A DNA stretch of 6,593 bases from positions 1 to 6,593 of the forward strand of contig JAFYAB010000128.1 of assembly GCA_017540945.1 (NCBI GenBank). The letters run 5' to 3'. Below the pieces are notes generated by a model, which saw nothing but the letters and a program-made list of their open reading frames with translations, ran no database searches and was not told where the DNA came from. The position numbers and the translations under genes were made by a program. This document shows positions 1 to 4,774 of the stretch, in pieces. This DNA is from Oscillospiraceae bacterium. GTDB lineage: Bacteria; Bacillota_A; Clostridia; Oscillospirales; Oscillospiraceae. Each line of letters opens with the position of its first letter. The first letter of the stretch is position 1.

Positions 1-23
1 CCGGGAGGCTGGCGGCGCAGGGT

Positions 24-46
24 GGCGCACACTGTGCGCCGCTACA
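24..46 (+). repeat. Short hairpin repeat with CTACAGG flank
   Basis: A perfect 8-bp inverted repeat, GGCGCACA and TGTGCGCC around a single C, is followed by GCTACAGG. The same layout, a variable GC-rich stem followed on one side by a C-C-T-A/G-C-G-G-like tail, recurs near 2342, 2381, 4045 and 4352. I read it as a member of a dispersed hairpin family. There is no T-run after it, so it does not look like a terminator. Membership rests on the flank and design, because the stem sequence itself is not shared. Confidence 0.5.
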
Positions 47-139
47 GGCGGGGCGGCTGCCTGTCGACCCGCATCCGCCGTCTCCGATTACCTGTTCCCT
101 CCCGGATATACTGTGTTCCGAACTTTTTTGACACGCTGA

Positions 140-189
140 GGCATCCCCGGTCCTGTGCGAAGGGCACAGGACCGGGGATGCCGTTTTTT
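140..189 (+). terminator. Strong rho-independent terminator for an upstream + strand gene
   Basis: A perfect 19-bp stem (140-158 with 164-182) encloses the 5-base loop GAAGG. One G and six T (184-189) follow. The T-run is on the + strand side only; on the minus strand the hairpin is followed by A residues. It should therefore end a + strand transcript entering from left of the window. No convincing coding end is visible in 1-139: all three + frames give proline- and arginine-rich translations unlike a protein. The gene's stop codon is probably outside the window or within the first few bases. Confidence 0.9.
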
Positions 190-219
190 CATACTGTTCT
201 CCATTAGAATAATTTATAA

Positions 220-298
220 AGATTTGCGTCAGGCGAGGCGGAGGACGCAGGCGGGCTTGCCGCCCGGCAAGGACGGCAACGACGTATGACACAAATCT
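220..298. repeat. Structured palindromic element, possible dispersed repeat
   Basis: The outer arms AGATTTGCGTC (220-230) and GACACAAATCT (288-298) are complementary except at one position, which becomes a G-U pair on the minus-strand RNA. Between them lies an inner 7-bp stem, CTTGCCG (256-262) with CGGCAAG (265-271), plus smaller GCGTC/GACGC complementarity (226-230, 244-248). The element lies about 40 bases past the permease stop codon, so it would be in the 3' untranslated RNA of the methyltransferase-permease operon. It lacks a clear T-run, so I do not call it a terminator. It could be a small MITE-like or REP-like unit. Confidence 0.5.
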
Positions 299-337
299 GA
301 CCGCAAAGATCTGAAAGCTTTTGATTGGAGGACCGTA

Positions 338-1477
338 TCAAAAAAAGGACCAGGCGGAGAGCAGCAGGCCAGGGATCACCACGATCAGGAAGAAGGCCCA
401 GCTCACCAGCGTGAAGGTCTTTACAAACGCGCCGCCCCGGCCCGGGTACTCCCGGACGTAGATGCGGTAGTTGATCACCGAGGCCAGAGAGCCGATCAGG
501 GAGCAGAGCCCCGCGGTGTCGGCGCCGTAGATCAGTCCGGCGAAGTTCTCCGTGAAGGGATAGAGGACGATGGAGGCGGGGACGTTGGAGATGATCTGGC
601 TCAGGCCGATGGCCCACCAGTATTCGTTCCCCGCCACGGCCTTCTTCAGCACCCCCGCGATCTTCTCGTTGGCGGCGATGGAGGAGGAGAACACAAAGAA
701 GCAGAGGAAGGTCACCAGCAGCACATAGTCCACCTTGCGGAACAGCCCCCGGTCCGTCAGCAGGATGGTCCCCAGGACCACCGCCACGGCGAGATACCAC
801 CAGGGGGTCCGGGAGACGATCACGCTCAGGATCAGCAAAAAGAGCAGGCCGTAAACGATCCGCTGCTTCTTCCGGGCCGGGTCCCAGGGGGTCTCGGCCC
901 CGGCGGCGGCGATCTCTTCTTTGAGATCCTTCCGGTAGAGGAAGAACACAAAGCCCACCAGCAGGACCGCGCTCATGGCGCACAGGGGCAGCATATGGAG
1001 CATGAAGTGGCCCGCGCTCACCCCGGACTGGCCGTAGAGGAAGAGGTTCTGGGGGCTGCCGAAGGGCATCAGCAGGCTGCCCCGGATGGCCGCGATGTTC
1101 TCCATGGAGATCACGGGGAGGATGTACTTCTCCTTGCCGCCGCTGCGGAAGAGCAGGATCGTCAGGGGCACAAAAATGATCAGCGACACGTCGTTGGTGA
1201 CGAACATGGAGCTGAAAAACACGCCGAAGATTAGGAAGAGGGAGAGGCTCGTCATCCGCTTCAGCCCGCCCGCCAGCCGCACCAGGGGCCGCAGGACGTT
1301 CTCCTGCTTGAAGCCCTCCAGCACGCAGAGCATCATCAAGAGGGTCCCCAGGGTCCGCCAGTCGATGTCCTTCAGCAGCCGGGCCGAGGGGGGCGTGATC
1401 AGCAGGGCGATCCCCGCCGCCAGCAGCGAGAGGGTCAGCATCAGTTCCTTTTTCAAAAATCCAAGCAGCTGCTTCAT
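338..1477 (-). CDS. SLC13/ArsB/NhaD-type anion or citrate permease
   Basis: This 379-residue polytopic membrane protein has about ten hydrophobic segments from residue 12 to the C terminus. Segments typical of the ion transporter (SLC13/ArsB/NhaD) superfamily are visible: MFVTNDVSLIIFVP at 91-104, MPFGSPQNLFLY at 137-148 (matching the usual G-x-P-x-N reentrant region), and a second N-V-P motif in SQIISNVPASIVLYPF at 293-308. Such proteins move anions or Na+/H+ across the cytoplasmic membrane; the substrate cannot be told from sequence alone. A hydrophilic loop (about 181-206) divides the two halves. Its ATG overlaps the methyltransferase TGA as ATGA, and a GGAGA site (1485-1489) lies 7 bases upstream inside that gene, which indicates translational coupling. 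The length is slightly short for the superfamily but both motif repeats are present, so it looks intact. Confidence 0.85.
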   Translation of the reverse strand: MKQLLGFLKKELMLTLSLLAAGIALLITPPSARLLKDIDWRTLGTLLMMLCVLEGFKQENVLRPLVRLAGGLKRMTSLSLFLIFGVFFSSMFVTNDVSLIIFVPLTILLFRSGGKEKYILPVISMENIAAIRGSLLMPFGSPQNLFLYGQSGVSAGHFMLHMLPLCAMSAVLLVGFVFFLYRKDLKEEIAAAGAETPWDPARKKQRIVYGLLFLLILSVIVSRTPWWYLAVAVVLGTILLTDRGLFRKVDYVLLVTFLCFFVFSSSIAANEKIAGVLKKAVAGNEYWWAIGLSQIISNVPASIVLYPFTENFAGLIYGADTAGLCSLIGSLASVINYRIYVREYPGRGGAFVKTFTLVSWAFFLIVVIPGLLLSAWSFF

Positions 1478-2229
1478 AACGGTTTCTCCGATCTCGTCGC
1501 CACGAACGACGGAATATTCATCTCATGCAGCCGTCCCGACCCGTTGGTGTCCTCATAGAGGGCCGTGAGCCGGAAGCCCGCCCGGAGCTGACCTCCGAGC
1601 TGCTCGTCCAGGGTGTGGGAGAACTGGACGCCGCCGTCGTCCCTTTGGAGCTGTTCCATCTGGGCCGGGTTTTTCAGGGGGTTGAAGGGCAGGCAGTTGA
1701 CCACCCGGGTCTCGTCCTCGCCCTCGAAGAGGAAGTTGATCCCGTTGTCCAGCCCCGCCAGCAGGACCCCGCCGGGCTTCAGGACCCGGAAGCACTCCCG
1801 CCAGATGGGCTCCACGGCCTCCACGTAGCAGTTGGAGACCGGGTGGAAGATCAGGTCAAAGCTCCCGTCGGGAAAGGGCAGGGGCTTGGTCATGTCCGCC
1901 CGGACGATCTCGATGTCGTAGCCCTCCCGGTCCGCCACCAGCCGTTCGCTGGCGAGCTGGCCCTCGGAGTAGTCCAGCACCGTGCAGACCGCCCCCAGGG
2001 CCGCGAAGACCGGCATCTGCTGGCCCCCGCCGCTGGCGAGGCCCAGGACTTTTTTGCCCCGGAGCTCCCCGAACCAGCCGTGGGGGACCGGCTTCGTGGG
2101 GGTCAGCAGCACATCCCAGCGCCCGGCCCCGGCCGCGGCGTAAGCCTCATGGGAGATGGGGATGCCCCACTCCCAGCCCTCCTCGATCCAGCGGTCGATG
2201 GTTTGGGCGTTGCGGTCCTGGTAGTTCAT
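1474..2229 (-). CDS. Class I SAM-dependent methyltransferase
   Basis: This 251-residue soluble protein has a Rossmann-type methyltransferase core. Motif I is VLGLASGGGQQ (61-71), the glycine-rich SAM loop. D86 in VLDYSE is placed to bind the SAM ribose, and D112 in ADM is placed near the adenine. FDLIFHPVSN (124-133) is the post-motif strand, followed by an FRVLKPGGVLL element (147-157). The LASGGGQQ form with HPVSN is typical of a widespread but uncharacterised Firmicutes subfamily in COG2226, so the methyl acceptor is unknown. The start at 2229 is supported by GGGAGGA (2236-2242) six bases upstream. It is the first gene of an operon with the permease, whose ATG overlaps this gene's stop codon. 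That pairing hints at methylation of, or resistance to, something the permease carries, but this is only inference. Confidence 0.9.
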   Translation of the reverse strand: MNYQDRNAQTIDRWIEEGWEWGIPISHEAYAAAGAGRWDVLLTPTKPVPHGWFGELRGKKVLGLASGGGQQMPVFAALGAVCTVLDYSEGQLASERLVADREGYDIEIVRADMTKPLPFPDGSFDLIFHPVSNCYVEAVEPIWRECFRVLKPGGVLLAGLDNGINFLFEGEDETRVVNCLPFNPLKNPAQMEQLQRDDGGVQFSHTLDEQLGGQLRAGFRLTALYEDTNGSGRLHEMNIPSFVATRSEKPL

Positions 2230-2258
2230 TTGGATTCCTCCCGGACTTCGTTTTTTTG

Positions 2259-2287
2259 ATTATATCATACCCGGGAGAAAAAGCATA
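2259..2287 (-). promoter_or_regulatory. Sigma-A-like promoter for the methyltransferase-permease operon
   Basis: On the minus strand a perfect TATAAT (2259-2264) lies 29 bases upstream of the ATG, and the ribosome binding site (2236-2242) falls between them. The -35 position (about 2282-2287, TATGCT at 17-bp spacing) is a poor match to TTGACA. The promoter may be weak, or may rely on an activator. Just upstream (2301-2328) is a cluster of TCCCGA/TCGGGA repeats. Confidence 0.65.
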
Positions 2288-2300
2288 GCCCTATTTGTAT

Positions 2301-2328
2301 TCCCGAAAAAATCGGGATTTATCGGGAT
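2301..2328. repeat. TCCCGA/TCGGGA repeat cluster upstream of the minus-strand promoter
   Basis: TCCCGA (2301-2306) and TCGGGA (2312-2317) form an inverted repeat around AAAAA. ATCGGGAT occurs twice as a direct repeat with a 10-base period (2311-2318 and 2321-2328). The cluster begins about 14 bases upstream of the weak -35 region of the methyltransferase promoter. It could be a regulator site, or a poor hairpin with no role. A 10-base phasing places the direct copies on the same face of the helix. Confidence 0.35.
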
Positions 2329-2336
2329 CTTTCTTT

Positions 2337-2407
2337 CGTAGGGGCCGATGCCCACATCGGCCCTCACACCGATACGGGATAGGGCCGATGTGGGCATCGG
2401 CCCTACG
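2337..2407. repeat. Long inverted repeat made of two nested hairpins
   Basis: The left arm (2337-2364) and right arm (2381-2407) are reverse complements apart from one extra G in the left arm, with a 16-base spacer. Each arm is itself a hairpin: GGGCCGATG with CATCGGCCC around CCCA (2342-2363), and AGGGCCGATG with CATCGGCCCT around TGGG (2381-2404). The outer ends are CGTAGGG and CCCTACG. The element can therefore fold either as one long stem or as two short ones. It looks like two head-to-head copies of the hairpin family also seen at 24, 4045 and 4352. It lies between the two divergent promoters. Confidence 0.8.
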
Positions 2408-2430
2408 GAGCGACTCTGTCGTCGATACCT

Positions 2431-2479
2431 CCCCTCATCCGGCGCTTCGCGCCACCTTCCCCCCAAGGGGAAGGCATTC
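2431..2479. repeat. Second palindromic repeat with two hairpins
   Basis: After CCCCTCATCC, GGCGC (2441-2445) pairs with GCGCC (2449-2453) around TTC. CCTTCCCC (2455-2462) then pairs with GGGGAAGG (2467-2474) around CCAA. The layout, CCTCATCC, then a short hairpin, then CCTTCCCC-AA-GGGGAAGG, resembles a dispersed intergenic repeat I recall from high-GC gut Clostridia; that is recollection and not a search result. It lies 49 bases upstream of the deaminase -35 box and has no T-run, so it is not an obvious terminator. Confidence 0.6.
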
Positions 2480-2527
2480 CGGCAAATCCGAATTTTCAAC
2501 GCCGACGGGTCGGCGGCGGATCCTGTC

Positions 2528-2556
2528 TTGTCAGGAAAGGAAAGCTGTGGTATAAT
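2528..2556 (+). promoter_or_regulatory. Strong sigma-A promoter for the deaminase
   Basis: TTGTCA (2528-2533) is one base from the -35 consensus. A spacer of exactly 17 bases follows, then a perfect TATAAT (2551-2556) preceded by the extended -10 TGG. Transcription should start near 2562-2564. This is the best promoter in the window. The in-frame ATG at 2562 would then be at the transcript's first base, which argues against using it as the start codon. Confidence 0.85.
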
Positions 2557-2570
2557 GACAGATGAAAAAA

Positions 2571-2601
2571 CTGCCGCAAAGCCGCGGCAGAAACGGGGAG
2601 G
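2571..2601 (+). promoter_or_regulatory. Leader hairpin and ribosome binding site that decide the deaminase start
   Basis: In the short leader, CTGCCGC (2571-2577) pairs with GCGGCAG (2584-2590), a 7-bp stem beginning a few bases from the predicted 5' end of the RNA. GGGGAGG (2595-2601) follows, 8 bases before the ATG at 2610. The Shine-Dalgarno site supports the start at 2610 over the upstream in-frame ATG at 2562. The 5' stem may stabilise the mRNA; this is inference. Confidence 0.65.
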
Positions 2602-2609
2602 CGCAGGAT

Positions 2610-3968
2610 ATGGGAACCGTTCTTCTGAAGGGCGTCCGCTGGCTGGTGAGCTGCGACGAGGACGACCGGGTGTACGAGGGGGTCGACCTGCTGGCGAAGG
2701 ACGGGGTGATCGCCGCCATCGGCCAGGGGCTGCCCCAGCAGGCCGACGAGGTGCTGGACTGCTCGCAGATGCTCTGCTATCCGGGGCTCGTCAACACCCA
2801 CCACCACCTGTATCAGCAGTTCTCCCGGAATCTGCCGGCGGTCCAGGAGCTGGAACTCTTCGACTGGCTCCGGGCCCTCTACGAAATCTGGAAGAACCTG
2901 GACGCGGAGCTGGTGCGGCTCTCCGCCCTCACCGGGATGGGGGAGCTGATGAAGAACGGCTGCACCACCTGCTTCGACCACCACTATGTCTTCCCCCGGG
3001 GCAGCGGGGATCTGCTGGGGGCCCAGTTCGCCGCGGCGGAGACCCTGGGCATCCGCTTTGCCGCCAGCCGGGGCAGCATGGATCTCAGCAAAAAGGACGG
3101 GGGACTGCCCCCGGATTCCGTGGTCCAGACCGTGGACGAGATCCTGCGGGACTGCGACGAGGCCATCACGAAATGGCATGACCCGGGCTTCGGCTCCATG
3201 CGGACGCTTGCGCTGGCGCCCTGCTCCCCCTTCTCCGTGTCGGAGGCCCTGCTGCGGGAGAGCGCCAGGCTGGCCCGACAGCGGGGCGTGCGGCTGCATA
3301 CCCACCTCTGCGAGACGAAGGACGAGGAGCGCTACACCCTGGAGCGCTTCGGCCTGCGGCCCCTGGCCTATCTGGAACGGCTGGGCTGGGTGGGGCCCGA
3401 CGTGTGGTACGCCCACGGCATCCACTTCCACGACGATGAGATCCGCCTGCTGGCGGAGACGGGCACCGGCGTGGCCCACTGCCCCGGCTCCAACATGAAG
3501 CTCTCCTCGGAGGTGGCCCGGCTGCCGGCGCTGCTGCGGGCGGGGGTGAAGGTGGGGCTGGCCGTGGACGGCTCTGCCTCCCAGGACGGCTCCGATCTGC
3601 TGGAGGAGATCCGGCTCTGCTATCTGCTCCACCGGCTCACCAGCAGCCGGGAGGCCCCCTCAGCTTACCAGGTGCTGAAGCTGGCCACCCGGGGCGGCGC
3701 CGCCCTGCTGGGCCGGGAGGACATCGGCTGCCTGGCCCCGGGCAAATGCGCCGATCTCTTCCTGATCGACTGCCGCAAGCCGGAGCTGGCCGGGGCCCTG
3801 GAGGACCCGAAGAGCCTGCCGGCCACCGTGGGCTACCGCCAGCCGGTGGACTACACCATGGTAAACGGCAAATTCACCGTGCGGAAGGGCCGCCTCACAG
3901 GTGTGGACGAGCTGCGGCTGGCCGAGGAGGCCAACCGGGTCTGCCGGGAGTATCTGTCCCGGCCGTGA
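2610..3968 (+). CDS. 8-oxoguanine deaminase-like amidohydrolase (ATZ/TRZ family)
   Basis: This 452-residue cytoplasmic metalloenzyme of the amidohydrolase superfamily (COG0402, cytosine deaminase-like) is of normal length and intact. Metal and catalytic residues are visible: H64 and H66 in VNTHHHLYQ, H232 with E235 in HTHLCET, H269 in YAHGIHF, H290 in VAHCPGSN, and D320 in VDGSASQD. The ELFDWL (82-87) and RLHTHLCETKDEE (228-240) segments and the AHCPGSNMKL stretch resemble characterised 8-oxoguanine deaminases, which hydrolyse 8-oxoguanine to urate and ammonia. Related TrzC/hydroxyatrazine hydrolases share this fold, so the substrate assignment is moderate. The start at 2610 is chosen over 2562 because of GGGGAGG 8 bases upstream and the promoter position. 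The gene stands alone, without the purine catabolism neighbours often found with it, and ends at the terminator around 4107-4152. Confidence 0.85.
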   Translation: MGTVLLKGVRWLVSCDEDDRVYEGVDLLAKDGVIAAIGQGLPQQADEVLDCSQMLCYPGLVNTHHHLYQQFSRNLPAVQELELFDWLRALYEIWKNLDAELVRLSALTGMGELMKNGCTTCFDHHYVFPRGSGDLLGAQFAAAETLGIRFAASRGSMDLSKKDGGLPPDSVVQTVDEILRDCDEAITKWHDPGFGSMRTLALAPCSPFSVSEALLRESARLARQRGVRLHTHLCETKDEERYTLERFGLRPLAYLERLGWVGPDVWYAHGIHFHDDEIRLLAETGTGVAHCPGSNMKLSSEVARLPALLRAGVKVGLAVDGSASQDGSDLLEEIRLCYLLHRLTSSREAPSAYQVLKLATRGGAALLGREDIGCLAPGKCADLFLIDCRKPELAGALEDPKSLPATVGYRQPVDYTMVNGKFTVRKGRLTGVDELRLAEEANRVCREYLSRP

Positions 3969-4044
3969 AGGGCGCCTCAGAACCCGTAATTCCCTTCCCG
4001 CAGCGGCTGTCGCTTCCTGGGGCTTTAGCTTTCTGCCTCGGGCT

Positions 4045-4069
4045 GGCGGCCAATGGCCGCCCCTACGGG
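4045..4069 (+). repeat. Hairpin repeat with CCCCTACGGG flank
   Basis: GGCGGCC (4045-4051) and GGCCGCC (4055-4061) form a perfect 7-bp stem around AAT, followed by CCTACGGG. The AAT loop and the flank match the hairpin at 4352-4376 (loop AAT, then CCTGCGGC), although the stems differ. It lies in the 3' untranslated part of the deaminase transcript. The surrounding stretch 3969-4091 shows no coding signal. Confidence 0.6.
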
Positions 4070-4091
4070 CAATCCGCTGGCGAAAGCCGAT

Positions 4092-4152
4092 CAAAAAGAC
4101 AAAATGGGCCAGCGTCGCAGCTGCTGTCGGCAGCGGCGACGCCGGCCTTTTT
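4092..4152. terminator. Bidirectional rho-independent terminator between convergent genes
   Basis: A long interrupted stem consists of GGCC (4107-4110) with GGCC (4144-4147), GCGTCGC (4112-4118) with GCGACGC (4136-4142), and GCTGC (4120-4124) with GCAGC (4130-4134), around the loop TGTCG. On the + strand TTTTT (4148-4152) follows at once, suiting the deaminase. On the minus strand TTTT (4101-4104) and TTTTT (4092-4096) follow, suiting the phosphatase-DRTGG operon. If it works both ways, the 31-bp array lies wholly inside the minus transcript's 3' untranslated region. Confidence 0.85.
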
Positions 4153-4357
4153 GCGGGCAGAATGCCCGTGTCACGATTATTCTGCGGGCAGAATGCCCGT
4201 GTTACGATTATTCTGCGGGCAGATTGCCCGCGCTGCGATTATTTTGCGGGCAGATTGCCCGCGCTGCGATTATTTTGCGGGCAGATTGCCCGCGCTACAA
4301 TTATTTTGCGGGCAGATTGCCCGCGCTGCGATTCTTCTGCACGCAGCTTGCGGGCGC
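4153..4357. repeat. Tandem array of six 31-bp hairpin units plus a decayed seventh
   Basis: GCGGGCAG starts at 4153, 4184, 4215, 4246, 4277 and 4308, an exact 31-base period. Units 3 and 4 are identical. Units 1 and 2 differ from each other at one base and form a subtype with a GAA loop and TGTCACG/TGTTACG. Units 3-6 share GCGGGCA-GAT-TGCCCGC, a perfect 7-bp hairpin. In units 1 and 2 the outer pair becomes G-T. The second half of each unit is AT-rich (ATTATTTT or similar). A degenerate unit (4339-4357) merges into the next hairpin. Units abut with no unique spacers, so this is not CRISPR. The unit length is not a multiple of three, and no + frame meets a stop within it. The array begins at the end of the terminator and ends about 20 bases from the DRTGG gene's stop. 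Confidence 0.95.
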
Positions 4358-4376
4358 TCAATGAGCGCCCCTGCGG
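4352..4376 (+). repeat. Hairpin repeat abutting the DRTGG-like gene's stop codon
   Basis: GGGCGCTC (4352-4359) pairs with GAGCGCCC (4363-4370) around AAT, followed by CCTGCGGC. It has the same loop and flank pattern as the repeat at 4045. It ends two bases before the stop codon of the minus-strand gene and would be the first structure in that transcript's 3' untranslated region. Confidence 0.6.
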
Positions 4377-4378
4377 CG

Positions 4379-4729
4379 TTATACCCAGGAGGCGTCGGAG
4401 AGACCGGCGTTCAGGAGGGTCTCCACGTCCTCGAACATGCTCCGCTCCGTGGCCATGACGGCGATGTCATGGGCCTCAGCCATGTTCAGCAGCTGGGCCG
4501 GGGGCTCCATGCCCTCGGGGAAGACCACGCAGTGGACCTCCGCCATCATGGAGGAGCGCACCACCGCCAGATTGATCAGCTTGGTGACCAGCACCGTGTC
4601 GCTGGAGGCATAGCGCAGCACGTCCGCCATCATATCCGAGCAAAAGACGTTGTCCACCTCGTTTTCCAGCAGGCTCTCGTCGGTCAGCACCTCCGCCTGC
4701 AGGAGCTCCGCCACCTGCCGCAGCTTCAT
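4379..4729 (-). CDS. DRTGG-like small domain protein
   Basis: This 116-residue protein has no signal peptide or membrane segment. Its pattern, a short N-terminal helix (MKLRQVAELLQAEVLT), then VFCSDMMADVLRYA (28-41), a strand-rich TVLVTKLINLAVVRSS segment (45-60), HCVVFPEGMEPP (66-77) and a C-terminal HDIAVMATERSMFEDV (87-102), resembles stand-alone DRTGG-domain proteins of Clostridia. These are often encoded near hydrogenase subunits, SpoIIE phosphatases and anti-sigma-type kinases, and their biochemical role is poorly known. A strong GGAGGAGGA site (4736-4744) precedes the ATG by 6 bases. It lies 45 bases downstream of the phosphatase on the same strand with no terminator between, so the two are probably co-transcribed. 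The family call comes from motif resemblance only. Confidence 0.7.
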   Translation of the reverse strand: MKLRQVAELLQAEVLTDESLLENEVDNVFCSDMMADVLRYASSDTVLVTKLINLAVVRSSMMAEVHCVVFPEGMEPPAQLLNMAEAHDIAVMATERSMFEDVETLLNAGLSDASWV

Positions 4730-4774
4730 AAGAATTCCTCCTCCGATTCGTTTTTTGGGGATCGCAGAACAGGA

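Noticed and set aside
87..193. 34-codon minus-strand frame with a GGAGAA site before its ATG
   Set aside because: The frame is mostly the + strand terminator hairpin read backwards; the start context is probably chance. No recognisable product.
22..207. 61-codon + strand frame at the left edge
   Set aside because: It is arginine- and proline-rich, has no ribosome binding site, and runs through the 19-bp terminator hairpin. It does not look like a protein.
2562..2609. Upstream ATG as the deaminase start, adding 16 residues
   Set aside because: It falls at the predicted transcription start with no room for a ribosome binding site, and the extra residues are charged and unlike the family. The ATG at 2610 has a good site.
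2496..3632. 378-codon minus-strand frame opposite the deaminase
   Set aside because: The + strand protein has all amidohydrolase metal ligands, a promoter and a Shine-Dalgarno site. The minus frame is a GC-rich shadow.
4153..4338. Possible CRISPR array
   Set aside because: Units abut with an exact 31-base period and the would-be spacers are only 14 bases and nearly identical. No cas gene is present. It is a plain tandem repeat.
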